Made by a program: the position numbers and the translations under genes
NCBI GenBank assembly: GCA_963697355.1
Contig: CAVONV010000021.1
Location: 186,001 to 250,000, forward strand
Direction: 5' to 3'
DNA length: 64,000 nt
From: CAVONV01 sp963697355
Lineage (GTDB): Bacteria > Acidobacteriota > Vicinamibacteria > Marinacidobacterales > DATDRI01
The notes under the pieces: model-generated
What the model was told of the DNA's origin: nothing
Seen by the model: only the letters and a program-made list of their open reading frames with translations
Database searches by the model: none
Shown: piece by piece, positions 17,973 to 27,123 of the stretch
How positions within the stretch are numbered: position 1 is the stretch's first letter
Layout: every line of letters begins with the position of its first letter

Positions 17973-17996
17973 GCGTGCTCGAGTACTTGAGTACTT
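17973..17996. repeat. 8-bp-period tandem repeat array
   Basis: Octamers GCGTGCTC, GAGTACTT, GAGTACTT lie between the converging ends of hutI and the nucleoside-gate gene. Unit GAGTACTT matches the GAGTACTC unit of the array at 42333. Confidence 0.65.
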
Positions 17997-18017
17997 CCTG
18001 ACGTGCGCCTACATTTC

Positions 18018-19169
18018 TTACCAGCCGAAGATTCCCGACAACGCCATCCAGCAAAAGTGTGCGAAGATACCGGCTCCGATACCTCCTAGCGTGTGGGAAG
18101 CGATGGCGCGTGATGTCAACTTCCTGTAGCCGAGTGCGTCCAGCATGGCGGTGTGGGTGCTCAAGTAACCGCTCCAGCACATTCCCATAGCGGTGAAGAC
18201 GGCGATGTCGTTTCCTGTGACGATGCCCTGTTCGATGAAGGGTGGCACCAACGCGATCGCGGCTCCCACAGCTCCCAACGCGGTCATGGGAAATGCAATG
18301 AGCGCGGCCGCCTGAAACCCCAGTAGGGGTTTGAAGAGCCAAGTGAATTTTTCACCGATCGCTTGGAGAAGAGGAACGCCCTCGTAGGCGAGTCCCTGGT
18401 AGCCCGCGGTCGGGTCGGAGGGCTTCCCGACGAACATCATGACAAGAGTCGTGATGATCAAGACGCCCGGTATGATAGCAAGTCCCAGAAGGACCCCATC
18501 CTTGCCGCCGTCGAGCATGGAGTTGAGGACTCGGAGAAACAGATTGGGTTCGTCTTGGCTGGTTTCCTCTTGGGTCTCGGCCGCGACTAGCTCCTCCCTG
18601 GCGGGGTCCAGTTCTCTTTTCGGCATGCGGTTCTTCACGAGGACCTGCATCGTTCTAGTGCTAATGGCTCCTCCTACGACGGCCCCAGCAAGACCCACTA
18701 AAGCCGGCGCTACGAAGCCTTGTCCGATCATAAATGTGATGACGATCAAGCCCATCCCGAAGGCGGTACCGAAGTTCACCAATGAGACGAGTTGGTATTC
18801 CTTGAAGTAGGAAGTGAATTTCTTGTCGTGGGCAAGAGCAATGATGGCAGGATTGTCCGAGAAGAACGTGACCAAAGCTCCAAGCGCGGCTACTCCCGGA
18901 AGGCCGAATATGGGCTTCATGAAGGGGGCCAGCAGTTTCTCGAGGAGGGCAATGACGCCGAACTCGATCATCAGCTTTCCGAGGGCCCCCGTGAGCACAG
19001 TGATGGCCATGATGAAAAAGACCACGTTCAAGAGTAAGTCGTGAGCCGTCGCCATAATGGTGCCGGACATCTTGTCCACGCCCATGTGATAGCCGAGGTA
19101 TCCAAAGATGATCGCGAACACCGCGAGAAAAATGAGTGCTTCTGCCGTACTTCCTTTTCTTAGTGCCAT
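18018..19169 (-). CDS. Nucleoside-recognition (Gate) domain membrane protein
   Basis: A 383-residue integral membrane protein with eight or so hydrophobic segments in two halves, separated by a charged cytoplasmic stretch (about residues 186-215, ending in ETQEETSQDE). The halves carry Gate-type repeats (GVAALGALVTFFSDNPAI and FPMTALGAVGAAIALVPP). The Gate domain occurs in SpmA/SpmB, concentrative nucleoside transporters and FeoB. Substrate is unknown. The ATG follows a clear GGAGAACGGG site. It diverges from an aminotransferase across a 499-bp gap. A C-terminal fragment of another Gate-family (YjiH-like) protein lies at 24586. Confidence 0.75.
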   Translation of the reverse strand: MALRKGSTAEALIFLAVFAIIFGYLGYHMGVDKMSGTIMATAHDLLLNVVFFIMAITVLTGALGKLMIEFGVIALLEKLLAPFMKPIFGLPGVAALGALVTFFSDNPAIIALAHDKKFTSYFKEYQLVSLVNFGTAFGMGLIVITFMIGQGFVAPALVGLAGAVVGGAISTRTMQVLVKNRMPKRELDPAREELVAAETQEETSQDEPNLFLRVLNSMLDGGKDGVLLGLAIIPGVLIITTLVMMFVGKPSDPTAGYQGLAYEGVPLLQAIGEKFTWLFKPLLGFQAAALIAFPMTALGAVGAAIALVPPFIEQGIVTGNDIAVFTAMGMCWSGYLSTHTAMLDALGYRKLTSRAIASHTLGGIGAGIFAHFCWMALSGIFGW

Positions 19170-19668
19170 CCCGTTCTCCTGCTGACTATCAAATTTGCTC
19201 CAAATACTTGTGCGAGATCGTAGAGGATATCATTCTTTCGCGGGTGGACCGAAGGGTAGGATCCCTAGTGTTGAATGGGCCCTTAATCAGCGTTTGGCAG
19301 TATGAAAGGATGTTCGCACGGTCGGCAGTCCCTGGCCGATGATAGCGCCAACTGGGACGTCTGCCATGATTCAATGGTGCCATAGTATCGGGTATTTTGT
19401 GCTAGATATCCTGGGTTGGTAGAGTCGATCGAGCCATGCAGCGACACAAAGAGGACTCACCAGCATCTGAGGCTCTCCCCATGTGTTTGCGAATCACATG
19501 CAGTCGACCTAAAATTACAAATTCCGCAGAGTTCTCACGTGGGGAACATGAAACATCATCGAGCGCATACAACGGTTCATCCTCGACCTTGTCCGGGATC
19601 CTTGACGCGTCCTTCGGCACGAAAGTGATCGAGCTCGGATGTGTTGACATTTTTATGGAGGTACTGCA
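19170..19668. other. Long divergent intergenic region
   Basis: A 499-bp gap between the divergent Gate-protein and aminotransferase genes. I see the Shine-Dalgarno sites at either end (GGAGAA for the minus gene, GGAGGT for the plus gene) but no convincing promoter pair, RNA element, repeat or conserved small frame. Short open frames here have no RBS or recognisable content. Confidence 0.5.
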
Positions 19669-20967
19669 ATGAATCTGTTTTCTGAACGAACGATGCTAAT
19701 TGACACCGAGAATGCCTTCAAGGTCGGTCCCTATATTGCCGGAATCGAAGCTGACGGACACAAGGTCATCAAGTGCAACCTCGGGGAGCCGGACTTCGCC
19801 CTTCCAAAGCACATTCGAGAAGAGGTCAAACGTCAAATCGACAACGATTTGACGCACTATTGCGATCCACAAGGTATCCTCCCTCTTCGAGAGACTCTTG
19901 CCAAAGACATGAGCGAAAAGCGGGGGCTCGATATCACGCCGGATCGTATCGTTGTCTTCCCAGGTGCGAAGCCGCCCATCGGTCTTGCCCAGCAAACCTA
20001 TACGAACCCAGGGGATGAGATCATTTATCCCAGCCCTGGTTTCCCCATCTACGAGTCGTTCATCAAGTACGTTGATGCTCGCGCCGTTCCTCTTCATCTC
20101 GAGGAGGACAGAGGCTTCAGTTTCGGTGGAGACGATTTGGCCAAGCTCATCACGGATCGAACGCGTCTTATCTTTATTTGTTTCCCTTCGAATCCTACGG
20201 GGGGCGTCGCCAGCCGCGAAGAGCTCGAGGGCATTGCGGCGGTCATCCGCGAAAAAGCTCCAGAGAACTGTCGCGTATATTCAGACGAGGTCTACGAAAA
20301 CATCTTGTTCGATGGAAGCGAGCATGTCTCCATCGCCTCCTTGCCTGGGATGGCCGAGAGAACCGTCATCGTTTCTGGTGCTTCGAAAACCTATTCCTGG
20401 ACGGGAGGCCGGATTGGATGGGCCGCCTTTCCAACGGTCGAGGAAGCCCAAATCTTCAAGAATCTCAACATCAACTATTTTTCTTGCATCTCTGCCTACA
20501 ACCAGATGGGAGCCAAAGTCGCTGTCGAGTCGCCGGAGAGCAAACCGGAGATCGAGAAGATGGTGAGTGCTTTTCAAGAACGCCGCGATCTCGTTGTCAA
20601 GGGGCTTAACGGCATAGACGGTGTGACCTGCCAGAATCCAAGAGGTGCCTTCTACGTCTTTCCCAATATTGGTGGCGCCTGCGAGTCGCTGGGTGCCGTC
20701 GAAGCCTACGAAGGTCTTCCGAAGGATGTCAAGACCAAGAGCAGTCCGTCGACACTCTTCCAGATGTTCTTGCTCTTCAAGTACCACGTCGCAACGATGG
20801 ACCGAAAATCTTTCGGGCAAATCGGAGCCGAAGGCAAACACTTCCTGCGCATATCCATAGCGACAGGGATTGACGACTTGAGAGAAGGCGTCGATCGCAT
20901 CGCACAGGCTTCCGGTGACAAGGATGGCTTCAAGGCCTACATCAACGAAGGCAACCGATTGTACTAG
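19669..20967 (+). CDS. Pyridoxal-phosphate-dependent aminotransferase, class I/II
   Basis: A 432-residue fold-type I aminotransferase. Recognisable: NLGEPDF near residue 39, SNPTGG, YSDEVYENI, and the PLP lysine in VSGASKTYSWTGGRIGW. The C-terminal Arg for the alpha-carboxylate is in FLRISIAT. Two insertions (around GGACESLGAVEAYEG and KTKSSPSTLF) make it slightly longer than typical aspartate or aromatic aminotransferases. ATG 19669 follows GGAGGT. The next gene, a transketolase-like protein, is 66 bp downstream and probably cotranscribed. The substrate cannot be inferred. Confidence 0.85.
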   Translation: MNLFSERTMLIDTENAFKVGPYIAGIEADGHKVIKCNLGEPDFALPKHIREEVKRQIDNDLTHYCDPQGILPLRETLAKDMSEKRGLDITPDRIVVFPGAKPPIGLAQQTYTNPGDEIIYPSPGFPIYESFIKYVDARAVPLHLEEDRGFSFGGDDLAKLITDRTRLIFICFPSNPTGGVASREELEGIAAVIREKAPENCRVYSDEVYENILFDGSEHVSIASLPGMAERTVIVSGASKTYSWTGGRIGWAAFPTVEEAQIFKNLNINYFSCISAYNQMGAKVAVESPESKPEIEKMVSAFQERRDLVVKGLNGIDGVTCQNPRGAFYVFPNIGGACESLGAVEAYEGLPKDVKTKSSPSTLFQMFLLFKYHVATMDRKSFGQIGAEGKHFLRISIATGIDDLREGVDRIAQASGDKDGFKAYINEGNRLY

Positions 20968-21033
20968 ATGTGTTGAAGTGGAGTAAGAGGACGGTCTTGA
21001 CATAGGAAAGACGTCATCAAGAAGGAGTTCGCT

Positions 21034-23395
21034 ATGGGTTTATCACTTGGGCCGCGAAGGGGTGAGTACATCGACATCAGCGAGGAGATGGTGGGAGCAT
21101 CGGAACCGCTCTCTCCTGAACAGCTCTCTCTTTTCGAAATGCACGATCTAATCTACCGATCACTTTGCACGTTGCTCTTCAATTACGTTCCTACTTCAGG
21201 TCACCCCGGTGGCTCCGTATCCTCCGGAAGGATCGTGGCCGGAATCCTTTACGGCTCAATGGATTACGACTTCTCCGATCCCGATCGAGAAGACGCCGAT
21301 CTGATCTCATACGCGGCGGGTCATAAGGCGCTGGGACTATATGCCATGTGGGCCCTTCGAAACGAGATTGTCCGGGTCGGTGCTCCGGAGCTCTTGCCCA
21401 AGGATGTGCGGCATCAGTTGCGCCTGGAAGATCTCCTCGGCTTCCGGAGAAACCCGACGACCCCCACACCTTTGTTCAATAGGTTCAAGTCGAAGTCGTT
21501 GGATGGTCACCCAACGCCCGCCACACCGTTCTTGCGTTTATCGACGGGTGCTTCCGGTGTTGGCGTCGCTGCTTCGCTTGGATTGGCTTACGGTGCCAAA
21601 GACTACTACCGAGAGAAGGCTCCGCGAGTCCATATCGTCGAAGGCGAGGGTGGTATGACTCCGGGGCGCGTTGCCGAGGCCTTTGCCGCGGCCGGTACGG
21701 CTTGTCTCGACAATGCCATTGTCCATGTTGACTGGAACCAGGCTTCCATCGATTCGAATCATGTCTGCCGTGACAACGGAAAGGCCGGAGACTACGTCCA
21801 GTGGAATCCCATGGAGTTTGCCTATTTTCACGATTGGAACGTGATCTTCGTTCCCGAAGGGTCCAACCTGCAGCAAGTGTTTGCAGCTCAACAGAAAGCC
21901 TCCGAGCTCTCCAACGGTCAGCCTACGGCGATCGTTTATCGGACGACCAAGGGGTGGCAGTACGGTATCGAAGGCCGAGCCTCCCACGGGGCCGGGCACA
22001 AGTTGTGTGCGGATGGATTTTTTGAAGCCGTTGCGCCCTTCATGGAGCACGTTGAAGGGGCCTTGCCTCGGTGCGAAGGAGGGAACCAGCGGTGCGAAGG
22101 TGGAGCTTCCAAGGAGATCATCGAAGAGTGCTATTGGGAGGCCCTCGGTATCGTTCGCAAGACTCTCGAAAAGAACCAGCCCCTTGTCGGCGAGTTCGTT
22201 CAGCGTCTCAAAGCATCGCGAGGACGACTCGATGATGCCGGACGTGTCCCAAGACCCGATGCTCCGCGTATAGAAAGCCTCTTCGAGGCTGTCGATGGAA
22301 AAGCGGCAACGATTCCGGACGGCCTGAAACTGGAATTGGGGTCACAGACCGCACTTCGCGACCAGCTCGGAAAGGCTTTGAACCACTTGAATCAACAATC
22401 CGGAGGCGGTGTCTTTGTGGCGGCCGCGGACCTCCTCGGCTCGACGAGCATAAACATTGCTGCGCAAGGATTTGCCGAGGGCTACTACAACGCCAAAACG
22501 AATCCAGACGCCCGGGTACTTTCCGTGGGGGGCATCTGCGAGGATGCGATGTCCGGTATCATCGCCGGCCTATCGACCTACGGTCGCCACGTAGGTGCCG
22601 GCTCGTCTTACGGGGCCTTCCTGGCTCCGCTCGGGCACATTGCTGCTCGACTGCATGCCATCGGTAACCAGGCTCGTCAAGAAATAAAAGAAGAGCCCTT
22701 CAAGCCGTTCGTGCTCGTCTGCGCTCACGCGGGGATCAAGACCGGGGAGGACGGCCCCACCCATGCAGATCCCCAGCCTTTGCAGCTTCTCCAGGAGAAC
22801 TTTCCGTTGGGAACGGTGATTACGCTCACTCCATGGGATGCTTCCGAAGTTTGGCCGCTCTTTGCCACGGCGCTGGAGAAACGACCTGCCGTGGTGGCAC
22901 CTTTCGTCACGCGTCCGAGCGAGACGGTTCTCGATCGAATCCGCTCTCGGCCTGGCACCGGCGGAAGACGCTGTGACCGGACTCTATGCCCTCAGACGAG
23001 CGAATGGAAAGGGAGAAGGTACGCTGGTTCTTCAGGGGAGCGGAACGACCTATGCCTTCTTGGAAGAAGCCTACCCACAGCTTCTCAAAAAAGGTGTCGA
23101 CCTCAACATCTACCACGTCTCCAGCGCTGAGCTCTTTGATTTGCTACCTCGCGCGGAGCAGGAACGCCTCTTCCCCGCCGAGCATGCGAGGGAAGCCATG
23201 GGTATCACCGGCTTCACGCTCCCCACGATGTACAAGTGGATTCGCTCCGAGGAAGGGCTGGCCCGGACGATGTACCCCTTTCAAAAGGGACGCTTCCTTG
23301 GCAGTGGGCAAGCGGCGATGGTTCTTCTCGAGGCGGGCATGGATGGCGATAGCCAATTCAAAGCGGTCATGGAATATGTGAAGGCGAGGAAATAA
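21034..23395 (+). CDS. Transketolase-like thiamine-diphosphate enzyme, frameshifted
   Basis: Reading frame 1 (21034-23130) carries the TPP-binding and pyrimidine domains: SGHPGGSVSS, then the region ending HVDWNQASID, and later GIKTGEDGPTHADPQPL. Homology then continues in the +1 frame (to 23395) with ALGLAPAEDAV, TLVLQGSGTT and KGRFLGSGQAAM, the transketolase C-terminal domain. Removing one base, for example the A at 22939, joins LDR to SALGLAPAE and gives one 786-residue protein. It is either a sequencing indel or a recent inactivation. ATG 21034 follows AAGGAG. A small internal duplication (RCEGG twice, about residue 350) is visible. Confidence 0.8.
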
Positions 23396-23550
23396 AGGTA
23401 TCGCGCAAAGACGTTGAGTCCGGAACACAAACCGAGCCCGAAACACCTGCGGAATGCCCTCCGCCTACGAGAACGGTGGGACCCGTGAAGGACACGACTC
23501 CTGAGGCGCAACTCGCCTTATGAAACGCGGTCGCGAAAAAAGGCTCTCTT

Positions 23551-24477
23551 CTACTCTTTCGGCTTTGTCAAATCTTCGAACGGTATGGGTTGTGGATTCT
23601 TACGATCACTCCAGTCGTAGAAACCACGGCCCGTCTTGAAGCCGTCCCAACCTACTTCCCGCATCTTGTAGAGGAGTGGGGGAGCTATGTAGCGAGGGTC
23701 GAGCGTGGCCCTGTACAGCTCTTCGGCCACGAGAATCGTGGTGTTTAGCCCGATGAAGTCTGTGAGCAAGAAAACCCCTTGCGGATGTCCCAGTGAGGAT
23801 TTGAGGGCTTTGTCGATGTCCTCGGTGGTCGCTTGCCGGCGCTCTAGCATGTTGGCGTAGTGGATCATCCACGGAATGAGCCCGTTGTTGACGATGAATC
23901 CAGGTACGTTATCCGTTACAAAAGGATCCTTGTTGATCGCTTTCAGCATCTCGAGCGTGAAGTCCAATACGCCTTGGTCCAGCTTGGGATGGCGGACGAC
24001 TTCGACGCCCTTCATCAAGTGCACGGGATTCATGCCATGGGTTCCGAGGAATTGTTCCGGCCGGTCGCTCGCATCGCCCATGCGTTCCACGTCCAGGCAA
24101 GACGTGTTGGTCCAGAAGATCGTATCGTTGGGCATCAAGTCGCCTAGACGCTTGTAGGTATCCAACTTGAGCTGCAAGTCCTCGAAGATCACCTCCAAAA
24201 GGACAGGAGCGCCACACTCAGCCAAGTCTGTCTCTTTCTCGAGGATGTTCAACTTGGAGAAAGTTGAATCGACATCGCCATCCCACTTGCCTTTGTTCTT
24301 GAGACTCTCCAGGTAGCCCTTGACGCGCCCTTTGTTCTTGTCAGCAACTTCCTGATTTGCCTCGTAGACGAAAACTTCCAGACCGCCCAGCAAGAGAGCA
24401 GTACTCCAAGTGTGCCCCATGGTGCCGAAACCCATCACTGCCAAAGACTTGACGTCGCTTGCTTTAGGAATACTCAT
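23551..24477 (-). CDS. 3-hydroxyacyl-CoA dehydrogenase (3-hydroxybutyryl-CoA dehydrogenase-like)
   Basis: NAD-dependent oxidation of 3-hydroxyacyl-CoA. The 308-residue protein has GFGTMGHTW (Rossmann, residues 16-24), the catalytic His in GTHGMNPVHLMKGVEVV, and the C-terminal domain start VTDNVPGFIVNN. It is a stand-alone dehydrogenase without hydratase domain. The ATG is preceded by AGGAGGGAGG, a very strong site. It is convergent with the transketolase gene. It could serve beta-oxidation, butyrate or polyhydroxyalkanoate metabolism; no neighbour decides. Confidence 0.88.
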   Translation of the reverse strand: MSIPKASDVKSLAVMGFGTMGHTWSTALLLGGLEVFVYEANQEVADKNKGRVKGYLESLKNKGKWDGDVDSTFSKLNILEKETDLAECGAPVLLEVIFEDLQLKLDTYKRLGDLMPNDTIFWTNTSCLDVERMGDASDRPEQFLGTHGMNPVHLMKGVEVVRHPKLDQGVLDFTLEMLKAINKDPFVTDNVPGFIVNNGLIPWMIHYANMLERRQATTEDIDKALKSSLGHPQGVFLLTDFIGLNTTILVAEELYRATLDPRYIAPPLLYKMREVGWDGFKTGRGFYDWSDRKNPQPIPFEDLTKPKE

Positions 24478-24585
24478 TCCTCCCTCCTTTAGTCTGGCCT
24501 GGTTCTATGTTCGATCTCATCGCGGAACATTGTAACGGGGTTTGGGGTTTGGAGAAAGTATGACAGCCATCGGTTCGGTTATTAT

Positions 24586-24894
24586 TTGAGCGCGATCGGT
24601 TTTTCTGACGCCGAGATCATTGCCCCGGCCACACTCGTCGGCGTCGCGGAGATGTACATCCCCGCTCTGCTGGTGCAGGTGGCGACATTGCCGTCTCGTT
24701 TCTTCATTGCGACGCTATCGATCTCGCAGCTTATTTTTTTCTCGGCCGTGTCGCCCATGATGATTGACATGTTTCGGGAATTGCCTGTACGAGCCTCCGA
24801 GCTTCTCGCGTTGTTTCTGATGAGGACGGCGGTATTGATTCCTCTTCTCGCAGTCGTCACCGCACTACTGCAATGGGCAGGAGTATTCGGATGA
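24586..24894 (+). pseudogene. C-terminal remnant of a YjiH-like nucleoside-recognition membrane protein
   Basis: About 100 residues with three hydrophobic segments. The stretch APATLVGVAEMYIPALL, then ISQLIFFSAVSPMMIDMF and LLALFLMRTAVLIPL, matches my memory of the C-terminal quarter of YjiH-family Gate proteins, normally over 400 residues. Nothing upstream resembles the missing N-terminal part; the frame stays open into the 5' region of the divergent dehydrogenase gene with no conserved content. There is no RBS before the only start (TTG). It looks like a decayed or recombined scrap, unless a small protein has been retained. Confidence 0.6.
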
Positions 24895-25007
24895 TCCGAG
24901 TTCTTGTATACTCGAATTCCTCCGGACCGGCGTCCTTGCGTTGTTGAAAGGACACCACCATTCGGGTGGGCCAAATGAGGAGAGCTATTCTTAGTCGGGC
25001 CGCCGGA

Positions 25008-25373
25008 TCAAAAGATCGTACTCTCGGCCACCTCGTCGACGTTCCACTTGTATTCCTTCCCCGGTAGCCATTGGACGCTCAGTTGGTATTTGACCTGGAT
25101 TCGCGTATTGGTCGGTTGGAGCGTAACCGCGATTTGATCCGTTGCAATAGGAAGTCCCAGCTGAGCGGCTTTCCGGGTTAGTTCGGTTTTGATGCTGTCG
25201 GCGTTCTTGCCTCGTGAGAACTTTGCTTGTTCTGCGATGGCGTCTTTGAACTCGTACTGAGCGAATAGGACAGGGCCGAATTTGATGCCTTCGTAGACTA
25301 AGAACGCGAGGATGGCCATGGCTAAGAGGCTTCCGACACTGGCTCCCCCGCGGGGGCTCTTGAAACGCTTCAT
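25008..25373 (-). CDS. DUF4845-like single-pass membrane protein
   Basis: A 121-residue protein started at ATG 25373 behind AAGGAGG; a longer frame upstream ignores this site. It has a short basic N-terminus, one membrane segment (residues about 12-32) and an extracytoplasmic domain ending in WLPGKEYKWNVDEVAE. The layout (pilin-like N-terminal helix plus small beta domain) resembles DUF4845 proteins found after lepB in other bacteria. It is the last gene of the operon beginning with tilS, 57 bp after lepB. Function unknown. Confidence 0.65.
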   Translation of the reverse strand: MKRFKSPRGGASVGSLLAMAILAFLVYEGIKFGPVLFAQYEFKDAIAEQAKFSRGKNADSIKTELTRKAAQLGLPIATDQIAVTLQPTNTRIQVKYQLSVQWLPGKEYKWNVDEVAESTIF

Positions 25374-25430
25374 CGTGAATCCTCCTTGTTCATGAGTTGC
25401 GTTCATCCTTGTCCGCTCGGAGTGCATATT

Positions 25431-26156
25431 CTAGTGTACCAAATGGAAAAAACGATCCCAACGGGTACGACCGAAAAAGTGGACGGCCACGGAAAAGAGC
25501 CCCTCGATCTGGTCCACCCAACTGGTGGCGAGATAGGCTCCCGACGGCGCATCATAGGACCAATATACGATGAGCGCACGGCCTTTGACCAATTCCTCAG
25601 GCAAGGTACCCCAAAACCGACTGTCATGGCTGTTGTCCCGATTGTCTCCCATGACGAAATAGTGGTTGTCCGGCACAACGAGCTCCGGCATATTGTCCCG
25701 GCGGGTGTCGAAGAACACTCCAACCTCGAGTTCCCCGGGTGGGTGAGAGTAGTAGACCATCGGTTCGTTGAGCGGCTCGTCGTTGATGTAGACTTGCTTG
25801 TCCTCGATGCGCACCTTCTCCCCGGGCAGTGCAACAACCCTTTTGATGAAGTCTCGATCCGGCTCCATGGGGAATTTGAACACGACAACGTCGTGGCGCC
25901 GGATCATGCGCGTGGGAGTCGCCGAGCTCTCGAGTGCCGTCGTTGTTGGAGCATAGAGCATTTTGTTGACAAGGAGATGATCTCCCACGAGTAGATTGGG
26001 CGTCATCGATTCGGTCGGGATCTTGAACGCCTGGACCACGAAGGTGCGAATGAACAAGGCCAGGATGACCGCGACACAGATGGACTCAAAGTACTCCCTC
26101 GAGGTAGATTTCCGATTGTCTTGGGTTTTCTTGGGTCTCTTACTGTTTCTCGTCAC
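25431..26156 (-). CDS. lepB: Signal peptidase I
   Basis: Membrane-bound Ser/Lys protease that removes Sec/Tat signal peptides. The 241 residues show one N-terminal membrane segment (about 25-43), the catalytic Ser in IPTESMTPNL, the Lys in FIKRVVALPGE, and the box GDNRDNSHDSRFWG. GTG 26156 lies two bases after the lepA remnant stop, with an RBS inside that remnant (GGAG). lepA-lepB is a classic pair, so lepB is translationally coupled to what is left of lepA. Confidence 0.93.
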   Translation of the reverse strand: MTRNSKRPKKTQDNRKSTSREYFESICVAVILALFIRTFVVQAFKIPTESMTPNLLVGDHLLVNKMLYAPTTTALESSATPTRMIRRHDVVVFKFPMEPDRDFIKRVVALPGEKVRIEDKQVYINDEPLNEPMVYYSHPPGELEVGVFFDTRRDNMPELVVPDNHYFVMGDNRDNSHDSRFWGTLPEELVKGRALIVYWSYDAPSGAYLATSWVDQIEGLFSVAVHFFGRTRWDRFFHLVH

Positions 26157-26157
26157 G

Positions 26158-26382
26158 CTAGGAGGTCTCCGTACTCAATATTGCCATGAATGCTTCTTGA
26201 GGTATATCCACGCGACCCACTGTTTTCATCCGGCGTTTCCCCTCTTTCTGCCTCTCCAGAAGCTTCCCTTTGCGAGAGATATCGCCGCCATAGCATTTTG
26301 CCAGGACGTTTTTGCACAAAGTGGACTTGCCGTGATCGATATGGGCGATGATGGAGAAGTTGCGAATGCGAGATGGATTCAT
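26158..26382 (-). pseudogene. lepA: lepA (elongation factor 4) with in-frame internal deletion
   Basis: A 74-residue frame. Residues 1-22 are the LepA N-terminus including the start of the P-loop (RIRNFSIIAHIDHGKSTL); residues 23-74 are the LepA C-terminus (KNVLAKCYGGD, then KQKEGKRRMK and PQEAFMAIL). Roughly 520-540 internal residues are missing, with the junction near 26316/26317. It keeps frame, stop codon and neighbours (pdxJ 6 bp upstream, lepB 1 bp downstream). It cannot be a working GTPase because switch regions and G2-G5 motifs are gone. Either a real deletion retaining lepB coupling or an assembly collapse. Confidence 0.85.
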
Positions 26383-26388
26383 GAAATG

Positions 26389-27123
26389 TCAGCGCAGAGG
26401 TGCCGTTGGCCGCGACACGATCCGGACGACCTCGTGGACGGCCCGCTCGAATCCAATAACGAATGCCCGTGCGATGAGACTGTAGCCGACATTGATTCGG
26501 TGGAGACCCTGAATGGCCAGCAATGGCGGGATGTTCCTGACGCTGAGCCCATGTCCGATGGCTACATCTAAACCGAACTTTGAGGCGAGTCGCGCTGCAT
26601 CCGATAGTCGCTGAAGCTCCTTGTTCTTCGCATCGTTTCCCCGAGCGGCGATATATCCGTCGGCGGAGAGCTCGATACCCTGAGCGTCGACGCGGTGGGC
26701 TTCCTTGACTTGATCCAAGTCCGGTTCGATGAAGACCGAGCACCGGATCGAGCCTTCTTGCATCATCCGTATGAGCTGTCGCAATTGAGAGCTGTTGAGG
26801 ATGACGTCGACACCGGCATTTCCGCCGAGCTCTTCCAATCTCTCGGGTACGAAGGTCATGCGATCCGGTTTGTTTGACAGAGCGATGTGAACGAGTTCTT
26901 GACTCGGCGCAGCGACCATATTGAGCTCCGTTTTCACGGTCTCGCGGAGCAGGTTTACGTCCCGTTCTTGTATGTGGCGTCGATCGTTTCTGAGGTGCAC
27001 GTTGATGGCCGAGGCTCCCGCCTGCTCCGCCAGGAACGCGGCCATCACCGGATCGGGGTCTCGAGCCTTCCGGGACTCCCGGAGAAAAGCGAGTGAGTCG
27101 AGAGTTACACCAAGCTCTTTCAT
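26389..27123 (-). CDS. pdxJ: Pyridoxine 5'-phosphate synthase-like protein (PdxJ family, altered active site)
   Basis: A 244-residue TIM-barrel protein clearly of the PdxJ family: PDPVMAAFLAEQAGA, NVHLRNDRRHIQERDV, TFVPER, and GHGLSVRN. Compared from memory with E. coli and Aquifex PdxJ, several catalytic or ligand positions differ: the N-D-H of VNIDH is T7-D9-S10, the Glu of NLEMA is V70, the EIHTG motif reads ELSAD, and NIGH reads NVGY. H43 and H50 are retained. It may be an active divergent clade or a paralogue with another substrate. ATG overlaps the glmM stop (ATGA). Confidence 0.8.
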   Translation of the reverse strand: MKELGVTLDSLAFLRESRKARDPDPVMAAFLAEQAGASAINVHLRNDRRHIQERDVNLLRETVKTELNMVAAPSQELVHIALSNKPDRMTFVPERLEELGGNAGVDVILNSSQLRQLIRMMQEGSIRCSVFIEPDLDQVKEAHRVDAQGIELSADGYIAARGNDAKNKELQRLSDAARLASKFGLDVAIGHGLSVRNIPPLLAIQGLHRINVGYSLIARAFVIGFERAVHEVVRIVSRPTAPLR

